Shown here: positions 27,826 through 37,282 of the stretch, piece after piece
Numbering within the stretch: the stretch's first letter is position 1
Layout of the letters: each line of letters opens with the position of its first letter
From: CALSMU01 sp965230225
Lineage (GTDB): Bacteria; Bacteroidota; Bacteroidia; Flavobacteriales_D; Parvicellaceae
DNA length: 64,000 nucleotides
Reading direction: 5' to 3'
Assembly: GCA_965230225.1 (NCBI GenBank)
Contig: CBDDKM010000006.1
Location: 372,001 to 436,000, forward strand
Position numbers and translations under genes: made by a program
The notes under the pieces: generated by a model
What the model saw: the letters and a program-made list of their open reading frames with translations, nothing else
Told to the model about the DNA's origin: nothing
The model's database searches: none

Positions 27826-27852
27826 CTAACTTTAAGCTCCTTTCAGTTCACT

Positions 27853-28689
27853 TTGTTTGAAGACTTACAGTTAGATAAAAATCGACTTGTGATAGATGAT
27901 TCTAAAGAATTAAAGAGACTGACAGGAACTGAAATTACAGGGAGTAATTTCTCCTTACATGGTTTCACTCAAACAACTGGTCTTACCCTAGATAATACCG
28001 GACTTAGTGTCGGTGGAAATCATGTAGACAAAGCCCATTTTGCCTTTTCAAGTATTGGAGGTAGTTCGGAATCGGCCTTGAAGATTATTGGTGTGGGGAA
28101 TAATAGACTTTACAGTGCTGGCTCACTTGATTTAAACATAAAACCAGAACTATATACACAACTGGATGGTGATGCCTCAATAGCTCTGTATAGACCAGGA
28201 AATGATAGAAACTCATTGCAATTGACCATTAGTGGATCTGCTAAATCTGGAGGAATTGGCTGGAATGAGAATATTAACAATGCTGATAAATTATACATAG
28301 GGGAAGAAACAGCGTCTAGGATCGGGGGATTACTTTCTAAAGAGACATATCCACATCTTGATACTTTGTCTATTCAAGAACCTTCGATACAAATTGGCCA
28401 GCCAATTTACTTTTCACAACAATATGGAGCTTCTTTTGAGGCGAAACTTGAAAAAGTTGAAGAACGAGTTATGAATAAGCTGAAGAACCTGGAACAGAAA
28501 CTTATAGAACATAGAGAAGATGTACTTACTGATATGATTGAACTCGTACGAGCAGAATACGCTTCTGACAAGAGAACAAATGAGATTATTGAAAAGTTAG
28601 AAGCTGCAATAAAAAAAGGCGATCGCAGATTTTATGGAATGCTTGGACTTCAGGGAGTCAAAGCTATCTTCGGAATAGGTGCAGCGTAA
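27853..28689 (+). CDS. hypothetical protein, possibly 5'-truncated by the IS
   Basis: The frame is read from a TTG at 27853 because no ATG is near the 5' end. The N-terminal about 180 residues are beta-rich with glycine turns, like a repetitive structural or fibre-type protein. The C-terminal 80 residues are a predicted coiled coil (FEAKLEKVEERVMNKLKNLE) with a hydrophobic end (GVKAIFGIGAA). The IS3 end lies directly at its beginning, and the in-frame DNA on the other side of the IS has no start codon. It may therefore be a truncated or disabled gene. Confidence 0.45.
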   Translation: MFEDLQLDKNRLVIDDSKELKRLTGTEITGSNFSLHGFTQTTGLTLDNTGLSVGGNHVDKAHFAFSSIGGSSESALKIIGVGNNRLYSAGSLDLNIKPELYTQLDGDASIALYRPGNDRNSLQLTISGSAKSGGIGWNENINNADKLYIGEETASRIGGLLSKETYPHLDTLSIQEPSIQIGQPIYFSQQYGASFEAKLEKVEERVMNKLKNLEQKLIEHREDVLTDMIELVRAEYASDKRTNEIIEKLEAAIKKGDRRFYGMLGLQGVKAIFGIGAA

Positions 28690-28792
28690 TTCTCTTGGAA
28701 TTTGAATAATGGACTAGTTTTAAGTATGTCCTTTTGCATTCGGATACAATAGAAGTTGTTAAAATATGATTTTCTTTAATGAGAAACCATCA

Positions 28793-28810
28793 ACGCCTTT
28801 TTAAAGGCGT
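28793..28810. terminator. small hairpin between convergent genes
   Basis: ACGCCTTT, TT, AAAGGCGT forms an 8-bp perfect stem between the genes ending at 28689 and 28899. It may end transcripts from both sides. Confidence 0.5.
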
Positions 28811-28898
28811 AATTAGAGGGATGTGGAATTGGAGGCAGAAAGTATAGCTATAGTTTAAGCAATCTGGCTATTCACTTCTCAAAAGTATAATTTTCTCC

Positions 28899-30167
28899 CT
28901 ACATATCCTGGAATAAATTTAATTGATTAGAGAAATCAATTTTGGGAATAGCTTCGTATTTTCCTAACATATAATCCTTTTCGAAAGATGCATCTTTTCT
29001 TGCTTTGACTTCATAAAGAGAATTCAACTGAGTAGATCCAAACTTATCTTTTTTGGTCAAAAAGATTTGATCTCTGCGGAGTATATTTCCACTTAGTAGA
29101 GTAACGTTATGAGTGGCGAAAATCAATTGAGCATTTTGGGGGTTAGTTGATTTGGAATTGAAAAGATTGACGATGGCTTTACTCAATATAGGGTGTAACC
29201 TTGCGTCAAATTCATCTATTATTAAAGTGTTACCCTTTATTAAAGCTTCTATAATTGGCCCAGAAAGGCTAAAATATTTCTGAGTACCTAACGATTCGTC
29301 CTTCCTTAAATTAAAATATGTTTCGTTTACAGGCTTATTATTTTCATCATAAACAATGTGCTTAGTATTTACTTTTACTTCGTGTTCATTAAGTAAATAC
29401 TTTCGAAGTTCACTAGGGACTCCACTTAACATTTCGTCAGTAATTTTAATCTCTTCCTTTTTTATTTCTCTAAACCCCAAATTTGCGCTAGAAATGAAAT
29501 TAGTTATGCGCGTTTTATATTCAGGTTCATTCAGTAGCTCTATGGTTCTTTCATAGTGCGATTGATCTCTAGTACCGGAAATAAATTGAATTTGATTTAA
29601 TTTACTTATCAACTCTTTAGCAATTTCACCATTGAATTGTGCTGAAACAGAAAGGGCTAAAGCATTGCTTCTGGTTTTTTGTTTCAGATTCTCGTCAAAA
29701 TCGAACTTTTCATCAGAGTGGATGTCCTGGTACAACCTCTCAAACATTTTATATTCCTTAATTTTCTTTTGTCTGTAAAGCCACTCGCGATGAACTTTTT
29801 CATTATCAACTTCAAAACCATATCGATATTTAAATCCTCCCTTCATGAACTCCATTTCGAAAAAACTAGGTTTTTCCAAATTGGAAGTATTTAAGCGAAA
29901 TGGCTCAACATCTAAGTCTTCTCCAGCTTGAATGTTTTTTGATGAATTAAGAATGAACCATTTTGCAAATTTCATACCCTTAAACAAGTTACTCTTTCCA
30001 CTTGCGTTTGCACCATAAAGAACGGCTCCTTTCAGTAGGTTTAAATCTTTGATCGATGTACTTGATACATTATCGTTTCTGTATTCACTTATTGAAGAGG
30101 CGGTTAATTGTAACGTTACTCTTTCCTTAAAGGATAAAAAGTTGCCTATGGTAAATTTTACGAGCAT
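28899..30167 (-). CDS. AAA-family (OLD-like, COG1106-type) ATPase
   Basis: 422 residues: Walker A LYGANASGKSN at about 48, a QKYFSLSGPI signature-like region, Walker B NTLIIDEFDARLHP at about 315 and the switch LIFATHNVTLL. This is the compact stand-alone ATPase family found in abortive-infection and other defence loci; no nuclease (TOPRIM) domain is visible at the C terminus. The gene is alone, divergent from the metallo-beta-lactamase-fold operon, and shares a 214-bp promoter region with it. Confidence 0.8.
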   Translation of the reverse strand: MLVKFTIGNFLSFKERVTLQLTASSISEYRNDNVSSTSIKDLNLLKGAVLYGANASGKSNLFKGMKFAKWFILNSSKNIQAGEDLDVEPFRLNTSNLEKPSFFEMEFMKGGFKYRYGFEVDNEKVHREWLYRQKKIKEYKMFERLYQDIHSDEKFDFDENLKQKTRSNALALSVSAQFNGEIAKELISKLNQIQFISGTRDQSHYERTIELLNEPEYKTRITNFISSANLGFREIKKEEIKITDEMLSGVPSELRKYLLNEHEVKVNTKHIVYDENNKPVNETYFNLRKDESLGTQKYFSLSGPIIEALIKGNTLIIDEFDARLHPILSKAIVNLFNSKSTNPQNAQLIFATHNVTLLSGNILRRDQIFLTKKDKFGSTQLNSLYEVKARKDASFEKDYMLGKYEAIPKIDFSNQLNLFQDM

Positions 30168-30276
30168 TTCTATTTTTTATGGTGCAAAAACGACCGAAAA
30201 TAGAAAAAAATGAGAAAATATCGACAAAAAGCACAAAAAAACATTTCTTACCCTTGTTTTTTAAATGATAAAAAAG

Positions 30277-30327
30277 TACTTTTGTGAGAAATATTCGTAA
30301 TATCCCTGTTTTTATGCTTTCTCACAA
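30277..30327 (+). promoter_or_regulatory. promoter and 10-bp inverted-repeat operator
   Basis: TACTTTTG at 30277-30284 fits a -7 element, with TTG about 20 bp upstream. Overlapping its 3' end is TTGTGAGAAA (30282-30291), perfectly inverted as TTTCTCACAA (30318-30327). A palindromic site covering the start point of the downstream operon suggests repressor control or a leader hairpin. Confidence 0.5.
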
Positions 30328-30381
30328 TGTAAAAATACGGGATATATCGAGATACCTGAAAATAAACCACCAATTATAAAA

Positions 30382-31560
30382 ATGGACTTAATTAAATTTT
30401 ACCCTGTGGATAATGGAGATACCACATTAATTAAACTCTCCGATGGCACAACAATTCTTATTGATTGTAAAATACGAGACGGAGAAAAGAATTCTGCCGG
30501 TTACACGATTTTCAATGTTAAATCGGATTTGCTTGATGAATTGCAGAAAAGAGATGGCAAGCCGTACGTGGATGTGTTCATTTTAACGCATCCAGACGAA
30601 GACCATTGCCTAGGATTTGAAAATAATTTCCATGTAGGCCTTGAAACGGATTATAAGGACGAAGACAACGAGTTGATCATTATTGATGAACTATGGGTTA
30701 CTCCAATAGTCTTTACAAATTCATTAACTAACGACGATGCTAAAGTGATCCGTCGTGAAGCAAAAAGAAGAAGAAAGTTATACGATGAAGACGAATCTAA
30801 TAAGGAAGACAGATCCAATAGAATGGTGATAATTGGTTATGATGGAGAAGATAACTTGGAAAATGTACCGCATCAATATCCAGGCGATGTGGTTGAAAAG
30901 TTTGCCGGTAAGGAGCAAGCGGAATTTTCACTTTTCATTCATGCTCCACTCAAAGCAGATTTGATAGAAGGGAAAGCAGATGACGATAAAAACTTAACAA
31001 GCATTGTCTTTCAAGCAAGATTTAGATCGGATTGGGAAAATGAAGACTATGGAACACGTGTCCTGTTGGCTGGAGATGCAGATCACTATAATTGGGATAA
31101 GATCATTGAAAAGACGGAAAAATATGAGAACGAAGAGTGTTTAAAATGGAACATATTCTTAGCGCCACATCACTGCTCTTGGACTTTCTACAATGATGTT
31201 CCTTATGACAAAAATGAGGAGAACAAAAAACCGCAAAAACATTCAGTAAAGTTGATTGAAGAGTATAAGTTGGAGGAAGGATTGATAATAGCTTCTAGCA
31301 AGCGAATAAAGAACAACAATGACAATCCACCACATTATCCAGCAAAGGAGGAATACATAAAACACTTAGATAAAGAGGGTGACTTTATTTCTCTAGCTGA
31401 AAGCCCAAAACCAAGTGAAACAAAGCCTGTAGTGTTTGAAATTGACGACGATGGATTTGATCGTGTTGATGATGGGGCAACTAATGAAGACAAGAAAGAA
31501 GAAGCAGCAAGGAGAATCGGGGCATCGTCGGCTGTATCTGGCAACTGGTGTCAAAAATGA
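30382..31560 (+). CDS. metallo-beta-lactamase-fold hydrolase
   Basis: 392 residues. The N terminus (FYPVDNGDTTLIKLSDGTTI and LIDCKIR) and the motif LTHPDEDHCLGF at about residue 70 are those of the metallo-beta-lactamase fold, with HxDxDH-type zinc ligands. Later GTRVLLAGDADHYNWDKI and FLAPHHCSW supply further metal ligands. It resembles ComEC-type stand-alone hydrolases that may act on nucleic acids or nucleotides. The stop overlaps the next start as ATGA. The C-terminal 60 residues are acidic and likely flexible. Confidence 0.75.
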   Translation: MDLIKFYPVDNGDTTLIKLSDGTTILIDCKIRDGEKNSAGYTIFNVKSDLLDELQKRDGKPYVDVFILTHPDEDHCLGFENNFHVGLETDYKDEDNELIIIDELWVTPIVFTNSLTNDDAKVIRREAKRRRKLYDEDESNKEDRSNRMVIIGYDGEDNLENVPHQYPGDVVEKFAGKEQAEFSLFIHAPLKADLIEGKADDDKNLTSIVFQARFRSDWENEDYGTRVLLAGDADHYNWDKIIEKTEKYENEECLKWNIFLAPHHCSWTFYNDVPYDKNEENKKPQKHSVKLIEEYKLEEGLIIASSKRIKNNNDNPPHYPAKEEYIKHLDKEGDFISLAESPKPSETKPVVFEIDDDGFDRVDDGATNEDKKEEAARRIGASSAVSGNWCQK

Positions 31561-32231
31561 AATCCAGATATGATAAAAACAAGGATCTGGAAAAGGTTCT
31601 AAAAAAGTACACTTTGCTTAAACATCAAGTTGACCACTTAAACACAACAGAATCCTTATTTGGTGAAATTGAGTTAGTAGATGAGCAAACGAAAACCTAT
31701 ATAGACACTTTTGCTGTTGAGATAATAATTCCTAGAAACTTTCCTTTTAGTTTTCCATTGGTAATTGAAAAAGAGGAGAAAATTCCTCGTTGTACTTCTA
31801 GACATGTGATTCCTGGCTCTAACACTTTATGTCTTGCCTTAAAACTAGAAGAACGACTTTTGTGTTTGCATGGAATAACATTGTTATGGTTCATCGACCA
31901 TGTACTGGTTCCTAGGCTGTGTGAGGAGTATAGAGTGAATAGAGGAGGGAAATATCAAAAGGAATATTCTCATGAGATTTCCGGAACGTGGGAGTACCTA
32001 ATGAAAAGGTTTGAAACAAAGGATCAATCGATCATCATTGCACTGATTGGAGCACTTGCGTACAAGAAAACTCCAAAAGGAAATCAAAAATGTCTTTGTG
32101 GAAGTGGAAAGTTCTACCGCGAATGTCATAAACCTGAGTTGGAAAAGCTTAAACATTTAGGAAATGAAACCATTTCTAAACTTTTTGAAGCCTTAAATAA
32201 AACTCCTTATGCTGGAGTTGACTTATCTTAA
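31557..32231 (+). CDS. prokaryotic E2 (UBC-fold)-like protein with SEC-C zinc motif
   Basis: 224 residues from the ATG overlapping the previous stop (a GTG at 31548 is also in frame). Residues about 45-130 follow an E2 pattern: VEIIIPRNFPFSFPLVIE (the P..YPF strand), then HVIPGSNTLCLAL, where the Cys matches the position of the E2 catalytic cysteine, then LWFIDHVLVPRL. The C terminus has KCLCGSGKFYRECH, a SEC-C zinc-binding motif. Prokaryotic E2-like families are known in ubiquitin-like conjugation and CBASS-type defence operons. No E1, JAB protease or ubiquitin-like gene was found nearby. Confidence 0.65.
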   Translation: MKSRYDKNKDLEKVLKKYTLLKHQVDHLNTTESLFGEIELVDEQTKTYIDTFAVEIIIPRNFPFSFPLVIEKEEKIPRCTSRHVIPGSNTLCLALKLEERLLCLHGITLLWFIDHVLVPRLCEEYRVNRGGKYQKEYSHEISGTWEYLMKRFETKDQSIIIALIGALAYKKTPKGNQKCLCGSGKFYRECHKPELEKLKHLGNETISKLFEALNKTPYAGVDLS

Positions 32232-32236
32232 TTGCT

Positions 32237-32731
32237 ATGAAAGAAATCATTGAAAAAATTAGTTCTTATAACTTATTCAATTATTTATTGCCAGGAACCG
32301 TTTACGTCGGAGTTATACGGAAGACTACGAAAATTGATGTATTAGATGACGATATCTTGGTTACAGCGTTCTTGTGTTATTTCATTGGGATGATAATCAG
32401 TAGAGTGGGGTCTTTACTAATTGAACCATTACTGCGGCAAACGGGCTTTCTAAAGTTTAAGGAATATGAAGACTATATCGAGGCCTCCAAGCGAGATGAG
32501 AAAATCAACACACTCTCTGAGCAGAATAACACTTTCCGTTCTATTACTGCAATGACCATTTTAATTGCTATAACCATTCCTTACGATAGTTTAAGGAATT
32601 ATTATGACTCCTTGCAATTATGGGATGTTTGGGTATTGATTACCGGAGTTCTTGTTCTATTTCTATTTTCTTATCGAAAACAAACCAAATTTATAGTCCG
32701 GAGAATTGAAAAAAATTTGGGGAGAGATTAA
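32237..32731 (+). CDS. multi-pass membrane protein of unknown function
   Basis: 164 residues with hydrophobic segments at about 15-30, 40-65 (VTAFLCYFIGMIISRVGSLL), 100-115 (ITAMTILIAITIPYD) and 128-145 (WVLITGVLVLFLFSY), so three or four membrane helices, and a basic C terminus. It starts 6 bp after the E2-like gene and is surely in its operon. It could be the membrane effector or anchor of the system (inference). Confidence 0.6.
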   Translation: MKEIIEKISSYNLFNYLLPGTVYVGVIRKTTKIDVLDDDILVTAFLCYFIGMIISRVGSLLIEPLLRQTGFLKFKEYEDYIEASKRDEKINTLSEQNNTFRSITAMTILIAITIPYDSLRNYYDSLQLWDVWVLITGVLVLFLFSYRKQTKFIVRRIEKNLGRD

Positions 32732-32805
32732 CACGGTTAACGGTTTTAACTTTCACTAAAGAAACTAGATCATATTAGTTAGGTAATTTTAAAAAATAAT
32801 ATAAC

Positions 32806-33183
32806 ATGAAAAACTCACTCAAAGAATTTGAAGAAGAAACAATAGGCGAAATAAATTCAGGTCTCCCAAAAGACTTTGAAATTAGCGACGAGATCAAATT
32901 CGATGTCTCAGTAACAACTACTGCAAGTAAAGGAGGTAAGTTAAACATAAAACTCGCATCTGGAAATATTGAGAAGGATAATCAAGTTACGCATAAAATA
33001 TCATTTGGTGTTGTCAACGCTAAGCAAAAGGAAATGAATTTGAATCATACGGCAAATACCGTAATAGCTATAGTAAAAAAGGGTATAGCAGAATTGGGAA
33101 CAGTACTTGCTCCTATGGATATAAATCCCTCACTAATCGAAGATTTAGAAAGGGAAAATGGAGTAGAAAAGATAGATAAATAA
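32806..33183 (+). CDS. trypco2-like small protein
   Basis: 125 residues. A helical start (NSLKEFEEETIGEI) and a beta-rich segment IKFDVSVTTTASKGGKLNIK ... THKISFGV resemble the trypsin-co-occurring domain 2 pattern, a small domain found next to trypsin-like and other effectors in bacterial conflict systems. It is the last gene of the operon starting at 30382, 75 bp after the membrane protein. Family assignment is by pattern only. Confidence 0.45.
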   Translation: MKNSLKEFEEETIGEINSGLPKDFEISDEIKFDVSVTTTASKGGKLNIKLASGNIEKDNQVTHKISFGVVNAKQKEMNLNHTANTVIAIVKKGIAELGTVLAPMDINPSLIEDLERENGVEKIDK

Positions 33184-33206
33184 ACAATGTTAGTCTTGAA
33201 TTTGTT

Positions 33207-33974
33207 TTACTCTGGAACTTTTAAGGAATCTCTTTCTACGTATTTCTTTAATTTATTTTCGGCGTAATCCTCCAGTTTTCGAATCAGGTCGAAGTAATGA
33301 TTAAACGAGTCTATATAAACTACAAGATGATCATGTCTATGGGTAGCATTCATTACGCCTTCATAGCCATAGGAACATAGTGTTTCGTGGTAGCCGGAGG
33401 TTTTAATATCAGTCAATATCCTTACTAATTCTGCATCCATATAAGTAGATTTCTGCAACAGGATCCCAAGAAAATAGTCTACCTTTAAACTATATTTAAT
33501 CATCAATCCAAAAAAGGTTGGGACCCGTACAAATCCTGCTGGAAGACGATCATCATCCTGGTTTAGTTCATTGGGATTAATTAAGTTGCAATACCTATTG
33601 ATTTCGTCATGGTTTGGGAAAACTTCATTGTTTCGATTATGAATGCTGGTAGCAAAATCATTATTATAGAACCCATCACCACGCGTTCTTAAGCTAGCAG
33701 CAAAGTATCTAATATTGTTCATCATTACATATGAGTGATCTGCAATAAATGGCATCATTTGTTTCCTTTCGCTAACTTCCTTCATTTTGATTACAATTAA
33801 ATAAAATATGAAAGCTGAGATATAGGCCAGTGAAAGACGCTCAAGGATTTTGTTCATTACAGCTCCGGAAAACTCCCACCATGGTTCTAGATGAAAACTG
33901 GGAAAGAAGTTAATCCAGAGAACTATTAAAAATGAGACCGATAAAAGTAGATATATAAGAAATGTTCTTGTCAT
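33207..33974 (-). CDS. hypothetical membrane protein
   Basis: 255 residues: two N-terminal membrane helices (FLIYLLLSVSFLIVLWINFF and LAYISAFIFYLIVIKM) followed by a soluble, mainly helical cytoplasmic domain of about 190 residues. No catalytic motif was recognised. It is convergent with the E2-like operon, 23 bp from its end, and could belong to the same island but not the same transcript. Confidence 0.5.
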   Translation of the reverse strand: MTRTFLIYLLLSVSFLIVLWINFFPSFHLEPWWEFSGAVMNKILERLSLAYISAFIFYLIVIKMKEVSERKQMMPFIADHSYVMMNNIRYFAASLRTRGDGFYNNDFATSIHNRNNEVFPNHDEINRYCNLINPNELNQDDDRLPAGFVRVPTFFGLMIKYSLKVDYFLGILLQKSTYMDAELVRILTDIKTSGYHETLCSYGYEGVMNATHRHDHLVVYIDSFNHYFDLIRKLEDYAENKLKKYVERDSLKVPE

Positions 33975-34185
33975 GGTTAACTTTATTGAGCGAGTATAAA
34001 TTAACTTACAGTTTGCGATATAAACAAGCCTGCCCCTAAAGAATTAAGAGATAATTGCTTTCGAAGTAATAGGTGTTCTAGGGAATTATTCACTGGTACA
34101 CCAAGGTTGAATGATGTACATCAAGTAATTGCCATTAATATGAAAAACCAACCTAAATTAATGTACATTGCTCAGTTCAAATAAT

Positions 34186-35103
34186 ATGGATAGACTAACA
34201 GAAATTAAGAATATTTCAATATCTGAGATAACCTTGAAGCTCAAAAGTGAGTTAGCGGATAGAGATTATCAGGTTATTAGCAAATGGCTTAGGCTACTAG
34301 GATACAAATCTGTGGCAGAATGGCTAAAACAGAGTGTTGAAGAATTCCAAAGATGTGGTAAAAGTCCGCATTTTCTTTATAAAACTGAACTAGCTCAAAG
34401 AATAGATAGCCTTATTCAAAGGTGTAGATTGTTTGGTCCATTTGATTTGGTTGCACTCTACAAGTATCGATATATAAAAAAGAACTCAGATGTTTTTGAT
34501 CGTATGATGGCAATATTTGTAGCTATTAACGGATTTGAGTTAAACAATAAGAAGGTGGTAGAGGATGTTATAGGGATGGGAGAAGGATTCATGACTTTCC
34601 GTCAAGCGTCAGGTGAAACTATTTCTGAAAAAGAAAAGGATGCTCATGAAAACCTTAAGCAATTAAATCAATTGATCCCATGGCCTGAGGTTAACCTTCC
34701 ATACATTGTGCCTACATCAGGCTCTGAAACTCAGATAAATGATCTGGCTAACAAATTGTTTATTCTGGGTTTCATTAACGACAAAGACAACTTTCAGTTG
34801 TTGTTTACTTTAAACCGCTCGGAAATCCAAAAGCACTTTGAGTTAAGTTGGAATTCTACCCAAAAAGCACTAGTGTTTCTTTTTCTCATGATGGAAGAAA
34901 TTGAGCTCATAGAGACAGAACAAATACAAGACTTTGCCAAAAATCTCTCGATTTTCACAAGTAAAGGGAAAGCTATTCCTGCCGGAAGTCTTAAAACCTC
35001 AAAAAATAGGATGGATCATGAAAAAGATCTTAGAGAATATGCCAAGTCGGCAAAGAATAAGGATTATAGGTCTATTTTAAAGATAATTGATTCGATTAAA
35101 TAG
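34186..35103 (+). CDS. hypothetical protein
   Basis: 305 residues from ATG 34186 (a TTG six codons earlier is the only longer choice). It is soluble, helical and lysine-rich at the C terminus, with no recognised motif. It lies between the defence island and the transposition module and may be cargo of either. Confidence 0.45.
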   Translation: MDRLTEIKNISISEITLKLKSELADRDYQVISKWLRLLGYKSVAEWLKQSVEEFQRCGKSPHFLYKTELAQRIDSLIQRCRLFGPFDLVALYKYRYIKKNSDVFDRMMAIFVAINGFELNNKKVVEDVIGMGEGFMTFRQASGETISEKEKDAHENLKQLNQLIPWPEVNLPYIVPTSGSETQINDLANKLFILGFINDKDNFQLLFTLNRSEIQKHFELSWNSTQKALVFLFLMMEEIELIETEQIQDFAKNLSIFTSKGKAIPAGSLKTSKNRMDHEKDLREYAKSAKNKDYRSILKIIDSIK

Positions 35104-35410
35104 GCTGCTTAACTGTTACCGAACTGTTACTATCTGTTCTAGCAGGTTGATTTTAATAGATATTCGGTTAACATTTGTACCAAACAAAAAACCGGTGCAA
35201 GGTCCTTCGAAAAACTCTCCACCGGTTTCTTAAAATTTAGCAACCGTGAAATTAATTAAATCTAGGAGAATATCCTATTGGCCCCGCTGTTTTCTTACCC
35301 GAAACATTCTTTTCTTCTCAAGCGCTTGATTTTTATTTCAAGTCAATTTCAATTTTTTACTAATCGGAATTAGCGGAGAATCTGTCTCCCTTATTCCAAA
35401 AATCAATCAA
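35104..35410. other. intergenic region upstream of the transposase
   Basis: 307 bp. It starts with two copies of AACTGTTAC in 12-bp phase (35110-35130), followed by the hairpin at 35189-35228. The left end of the transposon and transposase-binding repeats would be expected here, but no matching terminal inverted repeat was found on the right side. Confidence 0.4.
35189..35228 (+). terminator. terminator-like hairpin
   Basis: AAACCGGTG and CACCGGTTT form a 9-bp perfect stem around a 22-nt loop, followed by CTTAAAA. It is probably the terminator of the gene ending at 35103. Confidence 0.5.
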
Positions 35411-37282
35411 ATGAATATTATCAATTTGAGCGGGGAAATCTATGTCCAGATATCCTTCCTGGAAAAGTATGGTCTTAACTCTCAAACTATATACAACGGG
35501 TTAAGCCGGAATAGAAAGAAAAACAACAGAAGCTATGAGCATTTTGCAGATCCGAAAGATAATCGAGTAAAGTGGATCAAATACCTATCTGTTCCAAAAC
35601 AAACAATGGAAAAGTACAAACTACCATCCCTCTTGCAGCTAACTTCAAAGCTAGAAGAAGACCAACGGACCGAGAAAGAAGAATTAATTCATAGATGTCT
35701 TCACTATGCCAATGAAAGAGGTTATTACAACTACAAAAAGTACTATCACGGTACTTTTCATGACAGCTACATAATTGACCAATACGCAAGAACTCATGCT
35801 GTGTTTTGCAGCGCTTTGGATCTTAAAAACAATGATATAAAGATCAAAGACATATTCATCGTTTATTGCAGTATTCATGATTTAGTATTCAATACTAATT
35901 CATTGAAATCCTTCTATCACAAGTTAAGAGACTTTGAGCAATATGGATATGGCATATTTATCCATAAAAGTTATGGTAAATCCAGGTCCTGGAGAAGAGT
36001 GTCTGAAGAGCACATTAAGAAAATTGAATTACTATATCGAGACACAAAGATTTACTCAGGCAGGGAAATTCATCAAAAACTGAATTCTTGGGCCATTGAA
36101 AAGGGTCATTTCCCATTATCCATATCTACTGTTAAAAAGATATTATCCTCTGCAGACTTTAAAAACAGGAACAAAGGTTATCGCTATGGAAAAGAGTGGG
36201 TATTCAACAATTTTGAACCTTTCACTTTAAGGTTAGATCCTGAAAACAATGGTACACTTTGGCAAATCGATGGAAGTCGATTACAGATTCCATACCTGGG
36301 AGAAAATAATCAGCCTAAATTCTTAATCCTATTTGTTGTGATGGATGTTCATTCGAGAAAAATTGTCGGCTTTTCATTTGGGAAAAGCGAGACTCACCAA
36401 GTAGCAATTCAGGCATTAAAAATGGCAGTTAAGAATACTAGGTATGTTCCTAAAGAACTACTAAGAGATAATGGTTCTTGTTTTAAACATACGAGGTTTA
36501 AAGAACTTGAAGAACATTTTAAGTTCTTGGGAACCTATGTACGCAGACATAAAGTTGGTTTAGCCCGCGATAAAGCCCACGTAGAACGGTTTTTCTCGAC
36601 TTTTCAGACCACGATACTCAATAAGGTTAAAGGATATATTGGAGAGGGTGTGAAAAGTAGGAGAGAAGAAGGGCGCCCGGCAAAGGAAGTAATTGAAGAA
36701 TCGCTTAAACCAAGTCAATTGCGAACTCTAACGGAATTAGAGAAACTCATTCCAACATTGATCGATAAATACAATAACCAGAAGATTTACGATGACCAAC
36801 ACTCACCTTGGTTAAGATATGAAATAGCTGGAAAGGATTTATATACCACTCATGTTACTGATAATGAATTCTCATTGATGTTCTGGGACAAAGCTACGAT
36901 TAGAGTAAATCAATCGATGATTCTGATGTCAGAGGGCAAACATCGAAATAGACGTTTTCAATATATCATTGAAGAACATGATCTGAGATGCAGTTTAAAT
37001 CTAACGACAGTACAGGTGTATTACCAGAAAAGTGATCGGTCTTTAATTAAACTGTTTGATGAGAATCTTCAATGGATTACAGATTTGAAATTGTCTGAAA
37101 AAGTGTCTTCGGTTAAACCAAGAAAGGTTAAGAAGAGGAAGAAACGTCTGGTAAGAATGGATGAAATTGGTTTAAAATCCATTGCGAAAAAAGCCAAAAA
37201 GAAAATTTCAAAGAACAACCAACTTTTCAAACAGCCAGCAACATTAGATACAATCCTAACAAAAACGAAGAATAATGAATGA
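35411..37282 (+). CDS. tniA: TniA/TnsB-like DDE transposase
   Basis: 623 residues. An N-terminal DNA-binding region is followed by an rve core at about 270-420 with catalytic acids in WQIDGSRL, RDNGSCFKH and KAHVERFF, and a C-terminal Mu-type beta-barrel and basic tail (RKVKKRKKRL). It catalyses strand transfer of the transposon ends. It overlaps the ATPase gene by 8 bp. Length is normal for the family and no lesion is visible. Confidence 0.85.
   Translation: MNIINLSGEIYVQISFLEKYGLNSQTIYNGLSRNRKKNNRSYEHFADPKDNRVKWIKYLSVPKQTMEKYKLPSLLQLTSKLEEDQRTEKEELIHRCLHYANERGYYNYKKYYHGTFHDSYIIDQYARTHAVFCSALDLKNNDIKIKDIFIVYCSIHDLVFNTNSLKSFYHKLRDFEQYGYGIFIHKSYGKSRSWRRVSEEHIKKIELLYRDTKIYSGREIHQKLNSWAIEKGHFPLSISTVKKILSSADFKNRNKGYRYGKEWVFNNFEPFTLRLDPENNGTLWQIDGSRLQIPYLGENNQPKFLILFVVMDVHSRKIVGFSFGKSETHQVAIQALKMAVKNTRYVPKELLRDNGSCFKHTRFKELEEHFKFLGTYVRRHKVGLARDKAHVERFFSTFQTTILNKVKGYIGEGVKSRREEGRPAKEVIEESLKPSQLRTLTELEKLIPTLIDKYNNQKIYDDQHSPWLRYEIAGKDLYTTHVTDNEFSLMFWDKATIRVNQSMILMSEGKHRNRRFQYIIEEHDLRCSLNLTTVQVYYQKSDRSLIKLFDENLQWITDLKLSEKVSSVKPRKVKKRKKRLVRMDEIGLKSIAKKAKKKISKNNQLFKQPATLDTILTKTKNNE

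Larger units (their letters stand above)
26438..27850 (+). mobile_element. IS3-family insertion sequence
   Basis: Two overlapping-frame transposase genes typical of IS3. The ends are proposed from a TGAA...TTCA tip pair and a flanking 3-bp direct repeat CTT (26435-26437 and 27851-27853), the duplication size usual for IS3. The longer terminal inverted repeat is poor, so the exact ends are tentative. The downstream ORF lacks an obvious start, which suggests the insertion displaced its 5' region. Confidence 0.6.
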
